Shown here: positions 55,518 through 64,000 of the stretch, one piece after another
Position numbering within the stretch: position 1 is the first letter of the stretch
Layout: each line of letters opens with the position of its first letter
Assembly (NCBI GenBank): GCA_019925095.2
Contig: CM034412.1
Span: forward strand, 7,871,501-7,935,500
Length of the DNA: 64,000 nucleotides
From: Dendrolimus kikuchii
Taxonomy: Eukaryota; Arthropoda; Insecta; Lepidoptera; Lasiocampidae
Reading direction: 5' to 3'
The notes under the pieces: model-generated
Seen by the model: only the letters and a program-made list of their open reading frames with translations
Databases searched by the model: none
Told to the model about the DNA's origin: nothing
Position numbers and translations under genes: made by a program

Positions 55518-55895
55518 TTATTTAATAGTCAAATTGGCATGCATGGATGACATGCTTACGACCTTAAGCATTTCTTGGACTTCAGCTCCTATAGGGAATA
55601 GCGGAAGCGGCATAGCCAGAAATTTGTTCGTGACATAATTATAACGCAAGCGAATCTGTTTCAATATGTTTGCTTTCTCAGTGAAATGAAATCTGCCGAG
55701 AATGCGAGACTTTTTTCCACATCTACCACAGATATTTTTCTCCATGACACCCAGTTCTTGTATGTTTCCCTCAAGTATAGGCCTGGCATCGCTATCATAC
55801 AATAAAGTTCTAATGATGGAATTATAAACCCGACCGTTCAGCTTAACAAGCATTTTGGGATCACAAATGGCATCAGTCATCTCACGCCGCTTCAT
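55518..55895 (-). pseudogene. Decayed non-LTR retrotransposon reverse-transcriptase C-terminal fragment (tentative)
   Basis: 125-codon frame. LVKLNGRVYNSIIRTLLYDS then DARPILEGNIQELGVMEKNI resembles the 'KLKGKFYK..VRPA.LYGSE.W......Q.L...EMRML' region that follows the RTE-type RT core. The remainder (GRCGKKSRILGRFHF, MPLPLFPIGAEVQEMLKVV) is not recognised. The frame is open but has no catalytic YxDD motif. Confidence 0.4.
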
Positions 55896-56163
55896 CGAAG
55901 ATAGATAGAACGGAGAAAAGGCTTACTGTTCACCACATACACAATAGTTATATTAAACATTAAAGGCAGGAATAAGCTACCATAAAGCAAGATTTACGAT
56001 ATAATATTATATCTCATAACAACAAATGGTTTTTATTATGTGATAAGTTAACTTGCAGAATTATCACCGCGTGTTACTGATGACCATGAAACAAGTCTTG
56101 TTCCTTCCGACACCATATAAATAGATATCAAAGATATTAAACTTGGTTCTGTTTTGGTTTCAG
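55896..56163. other. Intron or promoter-proximal DNA upstream of SLC10-like exon 1
   Basis: Ends in TTCTGTTTTGGTTTCAG, a good splice acceptor just before the ATG-bearing exon. This implies at least one upstream non-coding exon that I could not place. Confidence 0.45.
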
Positions 56164-56354
56164 ACACTGAACTGGCAAAAAATAGGCCAAAATGTGTCCA
56201 ATTTGGCCTTTACATTTGATCGTGCTATACCTTCTGGTGTTATGCCCGCTATGGGTGCTCTGCCAGATGGCGCCGAATCTAACGGCGTCCTTCGAGCCAT
56301 CAGAAATTACCGTTAACATGGAGGAATATGAATTTGTCAACGTTTCTATTACTG
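56164..56354 (+). CDS. SLC10-like transporter, first coding exon (ATG at 56192)
   Basis: An acceptor (TTTCAG ending at 56163) precedes a 28-bp leader, then the ATG. Encodes a signal peptide (residues 1 to about 24, LIVLYLLVLCPLWVLC), then a lumenal/extracellular start with NLT (29-31) and NVS (50-52) glycosylation sites and FEPSEITVNMEEYEFVNVSI. Ends G|gtaagt in phase 1. Joined with the next four exons it gives a 246-residue N-terminal part of a sodium/bile-acid symporter-family protein of the P3/SLC10A3-like type often annotated in insects. SLC10 members are multi-pass carriers; the substrate of the P3 type is not established. Confidence 0.85.
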
Positions 56355-56409
56355 GTAAGTTAAGATTTTATGTTTGCTCCTAAACAAACGGGTAGACTTG
56401 TCCATCCGC

Positions 56410-56560
56410 TATGAAATTGCTACCGGCGCCCATAGACATCTGCAACACCAAGGAAGCCGATGCGTTACCTACCTTCTTGAGACTCTGAATACCTGTTTAC
56501 GACCCTTTTGAAGGGCCCTATATTGTAGCGCTCTGCAAATAACGCGGCAGAGGGTTCACT
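56410..56560 (+). repeat. LINE 3' end fragment in SLC10-like intron 1
   Basis: CATAGACATCTGCAACACCA, ACGACCCTTTTGAAGGGCCC, TATATTGTAGCGCTCTGCAA: the same two-part tail as 22436-22545. A shorter TTATAGACATTTGCAACACC fragment is at 57995-58030. Confidence 0.5.
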
Positions 56561-57733
56561 CGATCGATTGTTGATATTGCACTTGGTCGATATTCATTGA
56601 TTATCTTTCAAGTGATATTATTAAGGTTATATATTTATTATCTGTTAACTACGTATACAAAAATATTATCATTTTAAGGCGTAATTTAACTCCAATATCC
56701 TCGTCACAGTAAGGGCCTTTGTATTTACATAATTCCAACAAGGTTGACCACTTTCGAGTACATTGCACATGACACAAACTGTTTTAAGTGACCCACTTAG
56801 AACTAGTTATTAGAAACTATGTGTACATATCAAAAGAAATAAATACGTAATTGACTGATCGAATATTTTTTTCGATCTCCCAGTTTTGTCATCTTTTATA
56901 TACCAGCTGCAGGATTCTATTTGTAAAACACGGGCTTACAGAAAAAAGAATGTGGTCACTATACTTTCGACCAGATCTATCTATTCTTTTAAATTTCGAT
57001 GAATCCAAATCTGGCTCTGGAAGGTAAAATGAATTTATTTAATTTTCTAATTTTATCTTAAAATACATTTTTGATAAATAATTTAAGTATATGTATTTAA
57101 TTTATTTACTATCTAATTGCCCTGCAAATGCATCGCCAGATTAATTTAAAATATTCTTTAAATTAGATTAGCGATATAACCGCCTATTATTTTTACCATG
57201 ACAATAGGGTTGCCAACCATATTTTATAATAACGTATCCTAGTTTCTTTTTGGTAAAAATATTTTATACTTCTGCATAAAAATAAAGTATGTGAAAATAC
57301 TCTATTTCCAGTGTGTAAAATTTATATGGATAATTACTGAAATATTATCGATCTAGCTTTCATTGAAAGAATCTTTTCAGTAATGAATCTAAAATGGCAA
57401 GAAGATAGGAACAGGACATCTATAAATTTAATAAAAAAGTAATGTAGTTGTTTATTTAAATTCAAATTAGGAATCTAAACATGCTTCCAACAAATTTAAG
57501 GATAAACAAAAAATGTGTCTTCAAAAGAAGAACTAAATAAATAAAATGTTGAAAAAGATTACTTTTTCTTCCAAGTACTTTATATTTTCCCTACTTAAAA
57601 AATGTAATACGTTATTTTTCTTAAAAATAGTTGGCAACCCTACATGACAATACTGCAACCGTACATTTTTTGTAATTATTTATTTGGTGCACAATAAAGT
57701 GTTATCTACTCTACTATATATTTTTATCCACAG

Positions 57734-57880
57734 GCACAGGTCTGCAAGCAGGCGATAGATTTACAGTAACAACTAGAGATGATCATCTAGCAGCAGCTGA
57801 TTGGAATTCTACGTATGAAGTGACCGATGGCAACACAGAGTCGTTCCAAGGCGTCATTCAAGTTACTGGAAAGTTCCTTG
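57734..57880 (+). CDS. SLC10-like transporter exon 2 (residues 55-103)
   Basis: Acceptor ttatccacag, donor gtaagt. Phase 1 in and out. Encodes GTGLQAGDRFTVTTRDDHLA, then WNSTYEVTDGNTESFQGVI and QVTGKFLG, a beta-rich extracellular region typical of the N-terminal domain of P3-type proteins, with an NST sequon. Confidence 0.9.
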
Positions 57881-59411
57881 GTAAGTCTTATACGTAGTCA
57901 ATACTGATTATAGTCGCGGGGATTCTGTTTTGTTGCCTTTATAAACTCATTGGATCTAGTCAAGGTTATTTTTTTATTGCTAGACTGACGAAGGACGGGT
58001 CGGTTATAGACATTTGCAACACCAAAAGTGCTGCAAGTCTTCAAGTAACGGAACTCTAAAATAGTTGAAAAATAACCACCCACCTACCCAAACACAGTTA
58101 ACTCAAATTGATACAGACACGGAAGTTTTAAGTTACTTACATGTAAATATATTTTTTATTTATTTTTCCTGTGTATTCAATTGTTTCCTTACACAATAAT
58201 AAAAGATATTAAATATTGTATATTTATCAACGCGAGATCATCTTTTTTATTATTGTAACAATAAAACTGGTTCATAAAACATAATTACTTAGTAGTTCAC
58301 CCTTAGCACAGGGGCCCACTTCTGCTATTTCAAGGAGCTTCAAAGTAGGATTCCATTGCGATAGACTCAAAAATTCGTATTCTATTGAATTCATAATATC
58401 GACTCGATATCGTTGCGCTAGAATGGTAATAGCAAAAATATTGTATTACTAATAGCAGAAATGGCGTTAACCTAAATGAATATTTCGCGAGTTTTCTCTT
58501 ATAAATATTTATAAAGGTAGAGTGGAGTGCCACAAGCACGCCATTGGAATTAGCAGAATACCGATATCAGGCAAACCTACGATTGTGACGACAGTGTCCG
58601 GCGACTATGACAAGAGAGGAATAGCAGAATTGGGTCCCTGTTCATTTACAAACGTATTGATACTGATGGTAAAAATTACATATAACAGTGCTATCTAATA
58701 CGACATGCATTCAAAGGCTGATCATAAAATATATACATCCCATGGTACATACAATACATATGCATTATACATACATGATCATGCATTGCACGTAGCATTT
58801 TGGGAACGCTCCCCACCCACAATGATCTGGAATAATTTTTTTATCTGTAAATATATATATAGGTATATATCTAAAAATAGTAGTTTTATTTTAAGATGTT
58901 TTAAATATTATTTAGATATATAGATAATAACTTAGATTACAAAAAGTCTAAATTTTAAACTAGTAAAATAAAGATATCTTAATTAAAACTTACATCCCAA
59001 AATTAGTATAGTTTAAGTGCGTTATTAAACAATTGAAACTCATAACTATTGTTCTATTTATATTTTTTTTTATGAAAAATTATCCATTTCATTGTGTTTC
59101 AATTGAAAAATTATAAAAAATTATTGCATTTCAATGTATCAAGGGAATATTTTTCACTTTGTAGCCATACAATAATATTATTATTGTTAGGTAAAATCCA
59201 CATGTTTGACAAACTTTTCTAATCCATCCTAAGGTTGTCTAGAAGAAATTGCTTTTAGTGATAAGACCACCTATTGTTCTCTGTACTTATATTTCTTGAA
59301 CTATATCTTAATGTCTATGCTTTGGTGTGCAATAAAGAGTTACCTTACCTTAGTTCCCTCTATTATTCTCTGTGGGCTTGCTCGCGCATTCAACCTCCAT
59401 CCCGGACGAAG

Positions 59412-59505
59412 GGGGCCTAGCACCTGGTCATTAATGCTGAAACACAACGCAAGATTGTTATGGCGGCATACTCTAGACCAGGGATGGTAGCTATCCAGAT
59501 TAATA
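59412..59505 (-). repeat. LINE-tailed SINE-like repeat, copy h (fragment)
   Basis: CACCTGGTCATTAATGCTGA, AACACAACGCAAGATTGTTA, TGGCGGCATACTCTAGACCA. Middle part of the family only, in intron 2 of the SLC10-like gene just before exon 3. Confidence 0.6.
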
Positions 59506-59525
59506 GGATAGTCGTCTGTTTACAG

Positions 59526-59659
59526 GCTGGACCAATGTTATAGTGGAAGCAGCAAGAGGTTCAGAAAAATATTCTATCACAAATGGAACGCTTCCAATTA
59601 TAATCGTTAGACCGGAACGTATCATAGACAGGGTATTTACAAGCAGTGTTGCCACATTC
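59526..59659 (+). CDS. SLC10-like transporter exon 3 (residues 104-148)
   Basis: Acceptor tgtttacag, donor gtaagt. Continues GKFLG|WTNVIVEAARGSEK, then TLPIIIVRPERIIDRVFTSS and VATF, which leads into the first membrane helix. Phase 1 in, phase 0 out. Joining directly to exon 2 keeps the frame. The right edge of a LINE-tailed repeat remnant (59412-59505) is 20 bp upstream of the exon. Confidence 0.9.
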
Positions 59660-60379
59660 GTAAGTATATATTGAATTTATTTTAATCCTTGCGAATAGAT
59701 ATTTACTTTTCATCTCCTCTTAATTATCAAAGTACGGTACTAATACATGTTACATTTCGCATCTGTTGTCTTGATATTTTTTTCGCCGATATGTAAATAT
59801 AATTAAATTTAGTACCAAGTTAGTATTGTTAACTAAGATAGGATAACAGCCAGGCTGAGGAGCCTATTTTTGACGAGGAGTAATCTTGAAATGAAATGAA
59901 AATTATTTTTTTTCAAAATGGAATCTTACAGATTACCTATTGCAAGTCATGAGTCTACTTGCTTGATATAGGCTCCATTGCCATATCTAAGAATGGATTT
60001 CTAAAGCTTTCCATAAAAATAATACAAATTGAAAAGAGTTACAAGTATACCTTCATAATGATAATTAAGTATTATAAAATTAAGTATATTAAAGTAAGAG
60101 AGGAGCTTTCCTAAGACATCCTAATTAAATTCACAGACAATCACACTCTACTATCAGAGTTCACGTGGTATCAACATAATTTCATACATTAAATATTTTA
60201 TCAATTAAGACAAACAACACGGTAATTATACCTACAGTTATACAATATTCTGATTTACAATGTTGCAGACAATGAGTTGGTTTGTTCAAATCGCGGCTTT
60301 AGATAAAAATATTAAATGAATGTCATGAAAACAAGTGTTGATAATAATTTTGTATATGTAAAAATTTTGCATAGCTGTA

Positions 60380-61130
60380 CGTGCGGTTTTTTCCACTCGC
60401 ACCTGCATTCAGCTGTGTAACTCGTGGAAACAATATACGTATTAGGAATAATCAAGCGAGAACTACATTAGGCCGACGCACATGGCTCATGGCCAGTTCC
60501 AATATGCTACTATTCATGCCCTTGCCTTACCATCGGTTGAATTATGACATTACTTGTATGGAGCTTATGTTATATTTTAAACGAAAGTCTGGCAAATCAA
60601 CGATAAGATATAAGAACCGGCCATGAATCGTCTTACGCGTGGTAGATTGGTATGCGCAACATATCCACACACGTCTATACGTGTGTCGCATATTTCATGC
60701 CGGTTGCAAATTCTTCTCGTCTTCAAGTAAACTTGACAGTTGGCACTCGGGTAATGACGTGTGCGACGTCTGGAACATAGAGCTACACTATGGACGCGTT
60801 CTTTTAGTATCTCACAACGCCCAGAATGCTCCGTCAGCTGTTCTACATGACGACCACGGTTGTTATGGTCGTGGCGAAAACGTCACTAATGACGTCATCA
60901 TTTTCGATCACACAGCGCTCACAACGACCCATGTCAAGAATTGGGGCGAAGTAGGCGTTGACCACAGAGCATTAATTCTCTCTATCGATCGACATTGAAA
61001 AAAGCGCGATTTTCAAATCAACCAATGTCATTTGTCTGTTACGTCGTTAATGAACGCTCCATAATCCTTTCCACTAGAGTTTATGATTGTAACGCCCACA
61101 AGCAAGTGGAATGGGAAAAATCGCGGTCTT
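60380..61130. other. GC-richer, TGACGT-rich block in SLC10-like intron 3 (possible element)
   Basis: Composition departs from the flanks. It contains TGACGTCA at 60890-60897, further GACGT words, and a 119-codon open frame (60639-60998, plus) without a recognised domain. GCGGTTTTTTCCACTCGC near 60383 and GCAAGTGGAATGGGAAAAAT, CGC near 61101 are roughly inverted, which could be element ends. Confidence 0.35.
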
Positions 61131-61573
61131 GAACGTGTCGTTGTGAGTCTCTTGTGGAACGTAGCCTATTTACACGCCGGCATATATCTCCACGATCCAA
61201 CGAAAATCGTTGATCGTTAGATTGGCGTCGAGTATGTAGCGTCGCAACGCATGTCGGTAGCCTTAAATAAATGGCCGCTATATGTTTGAGCTCCGACGTG
61301 TCCAGGTGGGCGTATATAGTCGACGTGTATTTATCTTAAAGTTCTAGCTTAATCTTCTGTTACATAACTCTAAGAAGCGTTTAAGTCCTACACGCCTAGA
61401 TGGCGCCACGGGTTGTTATTATTATCTTGCTCTTTGACTTTTATTGTTTCAAATATATATTCTGAGGCTAAATCAATCAAAAATTGTTAAATAAACTTTT
61501 TATTACTTATTTTCTGATTGGGTAATTTACTTTTCATTGAGGTTTTTGCTTAAAGATTTTTTCTAAAAATTGA

Positions 61574-61670
61574 CGGTCTTATTCATATTGAGTTAGAATA
61601 AATTTGAAGGCTTCTTTATGCTTCTTTAAGAAATTTTCAAATTTACACTAATTCAATATGAATAAGACCG
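61574..61670. mobile_element. 97-bp hairpin MITE, copy 2
   Basis: Ends CGGTCTTATTCATATTGAGT and its mirror. Same length as the copy at 17052-17148 and same outer 13 bases; inner loop diverged. Confidence 0.85.
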
Positions 61671-62023
61671 TTCATATTTATGGATACTTGACCCAGTGTC
61701 AATCTAGACACGAATCATGCAAAGCTAAAACGGACGATTTAAGATAGGAAAATGTTTTGCAAGTTTAATAATGATATCATGGGTTATCCAAGTTGCTTTT
61801 ATTGTCACTAATACCGTATCGCAGTGTCAACCAGTTCATGCACGAATTATAGGCATATTTGTGTATTAATTATTATCGAAAAATGGTAGGCACTTGAATT
61901 AAAATAAAAGTTGTTATTTGGAATTCCCCGTGGCTCAATATTTTGTGGAATGTTACATTTTATCATAATACTACCACGTTGTGCGCGCGGGACTTGGGCT
62001 TTATATTCATATAGACTACAACG

Positions 62024-62236
62024 CACTAGGCGACCAAGTCGCAGTGGCTAGGTCGCGGCGGCCAGGCGGCCAATGTAACGGAGATGAATAGGATAGTTGA
62101 CCGTAATATCAATAGAGATACTTTCTATTATCTTACAAAATGCCGTAACACCATAGATTTTATACGAGAATAGCAAGCTATAATAGACCTCACTGACCGC
62201 CGTGACTTAGCTGCCATGACCTGGCAACCTATTACG
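62024..62236. mobile_element. MITE with GC-rich TIRs of about 40 bp
   Basis: CCAAGTCGCAGTGGCTAGGT, CGCGGCGGCC (62034-62063) is mirrored by 62195-62224 (GACCGCCGTGACTTAGCTGC, CATGACCTGG) with about eight transitions. Similarity extends outward to CACTAGGCGA and its mirror. The differences are mostly C/T and G/A, consistent with decay of methylated CpG. Confidence 0.65.
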
Positions 62237-62515
62237 TTTCAGTACCCTGCAAGCCGTGCAAGTTATTGAAATTAAACATAAACAAAATTTTTTGTATATT
62301 TCGTGTTTTAATACCTAAAATTTTTATTCAAATTAGGCCATATCGGATGCCATTTGAAACAAAGAGACGCTCAGACCGACACACAGCCAAATTTCTAAAT
62401 ATGATTATATGATGGTCCTATATGATTACGTAATTGTATAAATATCAGTTTTCAACTTAATTTTTGGTATTTATTTTGAAATTTGTTTAGATAATAATAC
62501 ATTTTTAATTTTCAG

Positions 62516-62635
62516 GTGTCGTTAATATTCATAAATTTCGGTTGCGCCATGCATTGGCCCACCGTGAAAGGCGTGCTGAAGAGGCCTATAGGGCCGCTTA
62601 TAGGCATGTGCGGACAGTTCCTATTCATGCCACTG
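62516..62635 (+). CDS. SLC10-like transporter exon 4 (residues 149-188)
   Basis: Acceptor aattttcag, donor gtatgt. Exactly 40 codons: VSLIFINFGCAMHWPTVKGV then LKRPIGPLIGMCGQFLFMPL. The INFGCA..W and RP.G...G...QF..MP motifs are hallmarks of the SLC10/bile-acid symporter fold (first and second membrane helices). Confidence 0.95.
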
Positions 62636-62760
62636 GTATGTTAATCTCATTGACTTATTACTACTACTACTGGACTGGCATCTGTATATAAATATCAAGC
62701 ATATTTTCGTATTAATTTGAAAGGCTGTTTGCGGCAGTCTCTAGAACTAATATTAGTACT

Positions 62761-63003
62761 TACAGTTCGCGCAAAACTGAAATGCACTTCGACTGAAGTA
62801 AGTTCTGTGAATTTGTGCAGTCACTAGTCGAATGTTAACATTTATTATTAACCTTACGGTGTATTATGCGGAAGGGATAGCATCCAAATCTGGATAGCGG
62901 CCGAGCGAGAGCAGTCTCCGCTCTCAGCTCCGTCTGTGAATCTTATAATTGTGTTTTGCGTTATGACGTATACGAACTTCAAGAACGCATTTAAGTTTTG
63001 CAA
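62761..63003 (+). repeat. Interspersed repeat of about 245 bp, copy 2
   Basis: Partner of 14135-14380, with the same start (ACAGTTCGCGCAAA) and end (TTAAGTTTTGC). Lies in intron 4 of the SLC10-like gene. Confidence 0.7.
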
Positions 63004-63151
63004 GTACTACACTAATATAAATAACTTTTGAACTCATTGAGACTGTGGCAGTCAGCGCCCTAACCCCTTAGCTCACAAGAATAAATTAACCGCAGTCTAT
63101 CAGTGGTGAAAGCATAAAGTATTGTTATTATGAAATCACTATACAGTGCTT

Positions 63152-63280
63152 GCATGACAAGAGTTATGAATGTCAAAGAGGCAAGTGAGGTGTGTAAGAA
63201 TAAGCCTAAATGGCACTCTGTTGTTCGTGCCTACCCCGCAAGGGAACTGGCGTGAAGTTATGTATGTATGTATGTATGTA
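63152..63280 (+). mobile_element. RTE-like LINE 3' tail, copy 4
   Basis: GCATGACAAGAGTTATGAAT to (TATG)n. Almost identical to 21344-21471, including an identical upstream limit, so both derive from a recently active or precisely truncated source. Confidence 0.75.
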
Positions 63281-63769
63281 CTATACAGTGTGTCCGGCCT
63301 CGGACGAGCGATATACCAGGTACTTATATTACAACTATTACACTCAAAATTCAACAGAGATAGGTATCCAGTTAACTTCTTTTTTAAATGGCAGGCATTT
63401 TGTTTTTGTCTGTATGTGTGTACAAAAAACATCTCATATGTCAACGCTCTGGTGTTACTGAGTTATAACTAAGCTTATACGGAGGGTAATAATATTGTCT
63501 ATCATTTAACATTACGACACAATGGTTGACGTAATAGTAACTTTAAAAATTTCTTTAAATCCAAAACATTATCAAACAAATTTTTAACACATTTATATAC
63601 ACACATTTACATTACACATTTTTTTTAAATAATTTCTTGTTTGTCGAATTGCGTCACTGTGTAATTCAACAAACTATTAAAATTACGACAAAACGATACT
63701 TAAATATCGCTAGTCCGACACCTGACACGATATAGTGCTACCTGAGATATGACTTCAAATATCTTTCAG

Positions 63770-63944
63770 ATGTCATTCGGGTTGGGTTTCCTCATATTCC
63801 CCAATGACCCGGCGATGCGTTTGGGCATGTTCTTCACGGGCGTGTCTCCCGGTGGTGGCGCCTCCAACATCTGGACCTTCATCCTTGGAGGGAACCTCAA
63901 TCTATCTCTGGCCATGACGTCCATATCAACGTTGGCCTCTTTCG
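63770..63944 (+). CDS. SLC10-like transporter exon 5 (residues 189-246)
   Basis: Acceptor atctttcag, donor gtaagg, phase 1 out. Encodes MSFGLGFLIFPNDPAMRLGM, FFTGVSPGGGASNIWTFILG and GNLNLSLAMTSISTLASFG. The G..PGG..SN...GGN..LS..MT motif lies in the conserved core of SLC10 proteins near the sodium-binding region. The gene continues beyond the window, so several membrane helices are still missing. Confidence 0.95.
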
Positions 63945-64000
63945 GTAAGGGAACCCTTTTACTGTACATTCGATTATTCCATCATTGTCATTGGACCAAC

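Noticed and set aside
58517..58668. Exon-like segment in the SLC10-like gene reading GRVECHKHAIGISRIPIS..., bounded by AG and GT
   Set aside because: It is 152 bp, so including it shifts the frame of the next exon into an early stop. Exon 2 joins directly to 59526 in frame and restores the family's sequence. The acceptor also lacks a pyrimidine tract.
63766..63969. Minus-strand open frame of 67 codons
   Set aside because: It is antisense to SLC10-like exon 5, whose GVSPGGGASN core and splice sites are on the plus strand.

Overview
This window looks like a piece of a moth or butterfly (Lepidoptera) chromosome. It is AT-rich and intron-containing. It is packed with repeats of kinds common in lepidopteran genomes: tRNA-derived SINEs, Jockey/RTE-type LINE tails, Helitrons, mariner, hAT and Harbinger debris, and many short inverted-repeat elements (MITEs). 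The species cannot be named from the sequence alone. Two multi-exon protein-coding genes are well supported, one small orphan ORF is plausible, and most of the rest is transposon-derived or has no visible content.

Region by region. 1-3555: a minus-strand BEL/Pao-type retrotransposon portion with an intact 920-residue gag-protease ORF, an unusual basic C-terminus in place of a recognisable reverse transcriptase, and a TATA-bearing LTR-like leader. 3670-4090: a plus-strand LTR-like block with three 58-bp repeats. 4698-7152: a satellite array of 16 units (141, 152 or 161 bp), most units carrying a hairpin, with higher-order duplication. 7.2-10.8 kb: MITEs and nondescript AT-rich DNA. 10798-29454: a four-exon minus-strand gene for MARCH5, the mitochondrial outer-membrane RING-CH E3 ubiquitin ligase. 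Its three introns (about 2.6, 10.1 and 5.0 kb) are filled with a mariner fragment, SINEs, nested MITEs, a broken LINE and several copies of a LINE-tailed repeat. 29.5-56 kb: a 26.7-kb gene-poor interval with a Helitron pair, a foldback element of about 1.2 kb, copies of a CCCGGG-rich interspersed repeat, a hAT-like element, a Harbinger element with a transposase remnant, two oppositely oriented solo LTRs, MITE clusters, LINE 3' ends, and one 75-codon minus-strand ORF at 37925-38152. 56164-64000: the first five coding exons of a plus-strand SLC10-family (sodium/bile-acid symporter-like, P3-type) transporter, which runs off the window end.

The two genes are transcribed away from each other. Nothing here suggests a shared pathway: one acts in mitochondrial quality control, the other is a membrane transporter. 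The exon chains of both were checked by reading-frame continuity across every GT-AG junction. The more unusual signals are the hairpin-bearing satellite, the clustered TGACGTCA palindromes in the BEL-like element, the foldback element, the inverted solo-LTR pair and the orphan ORF.
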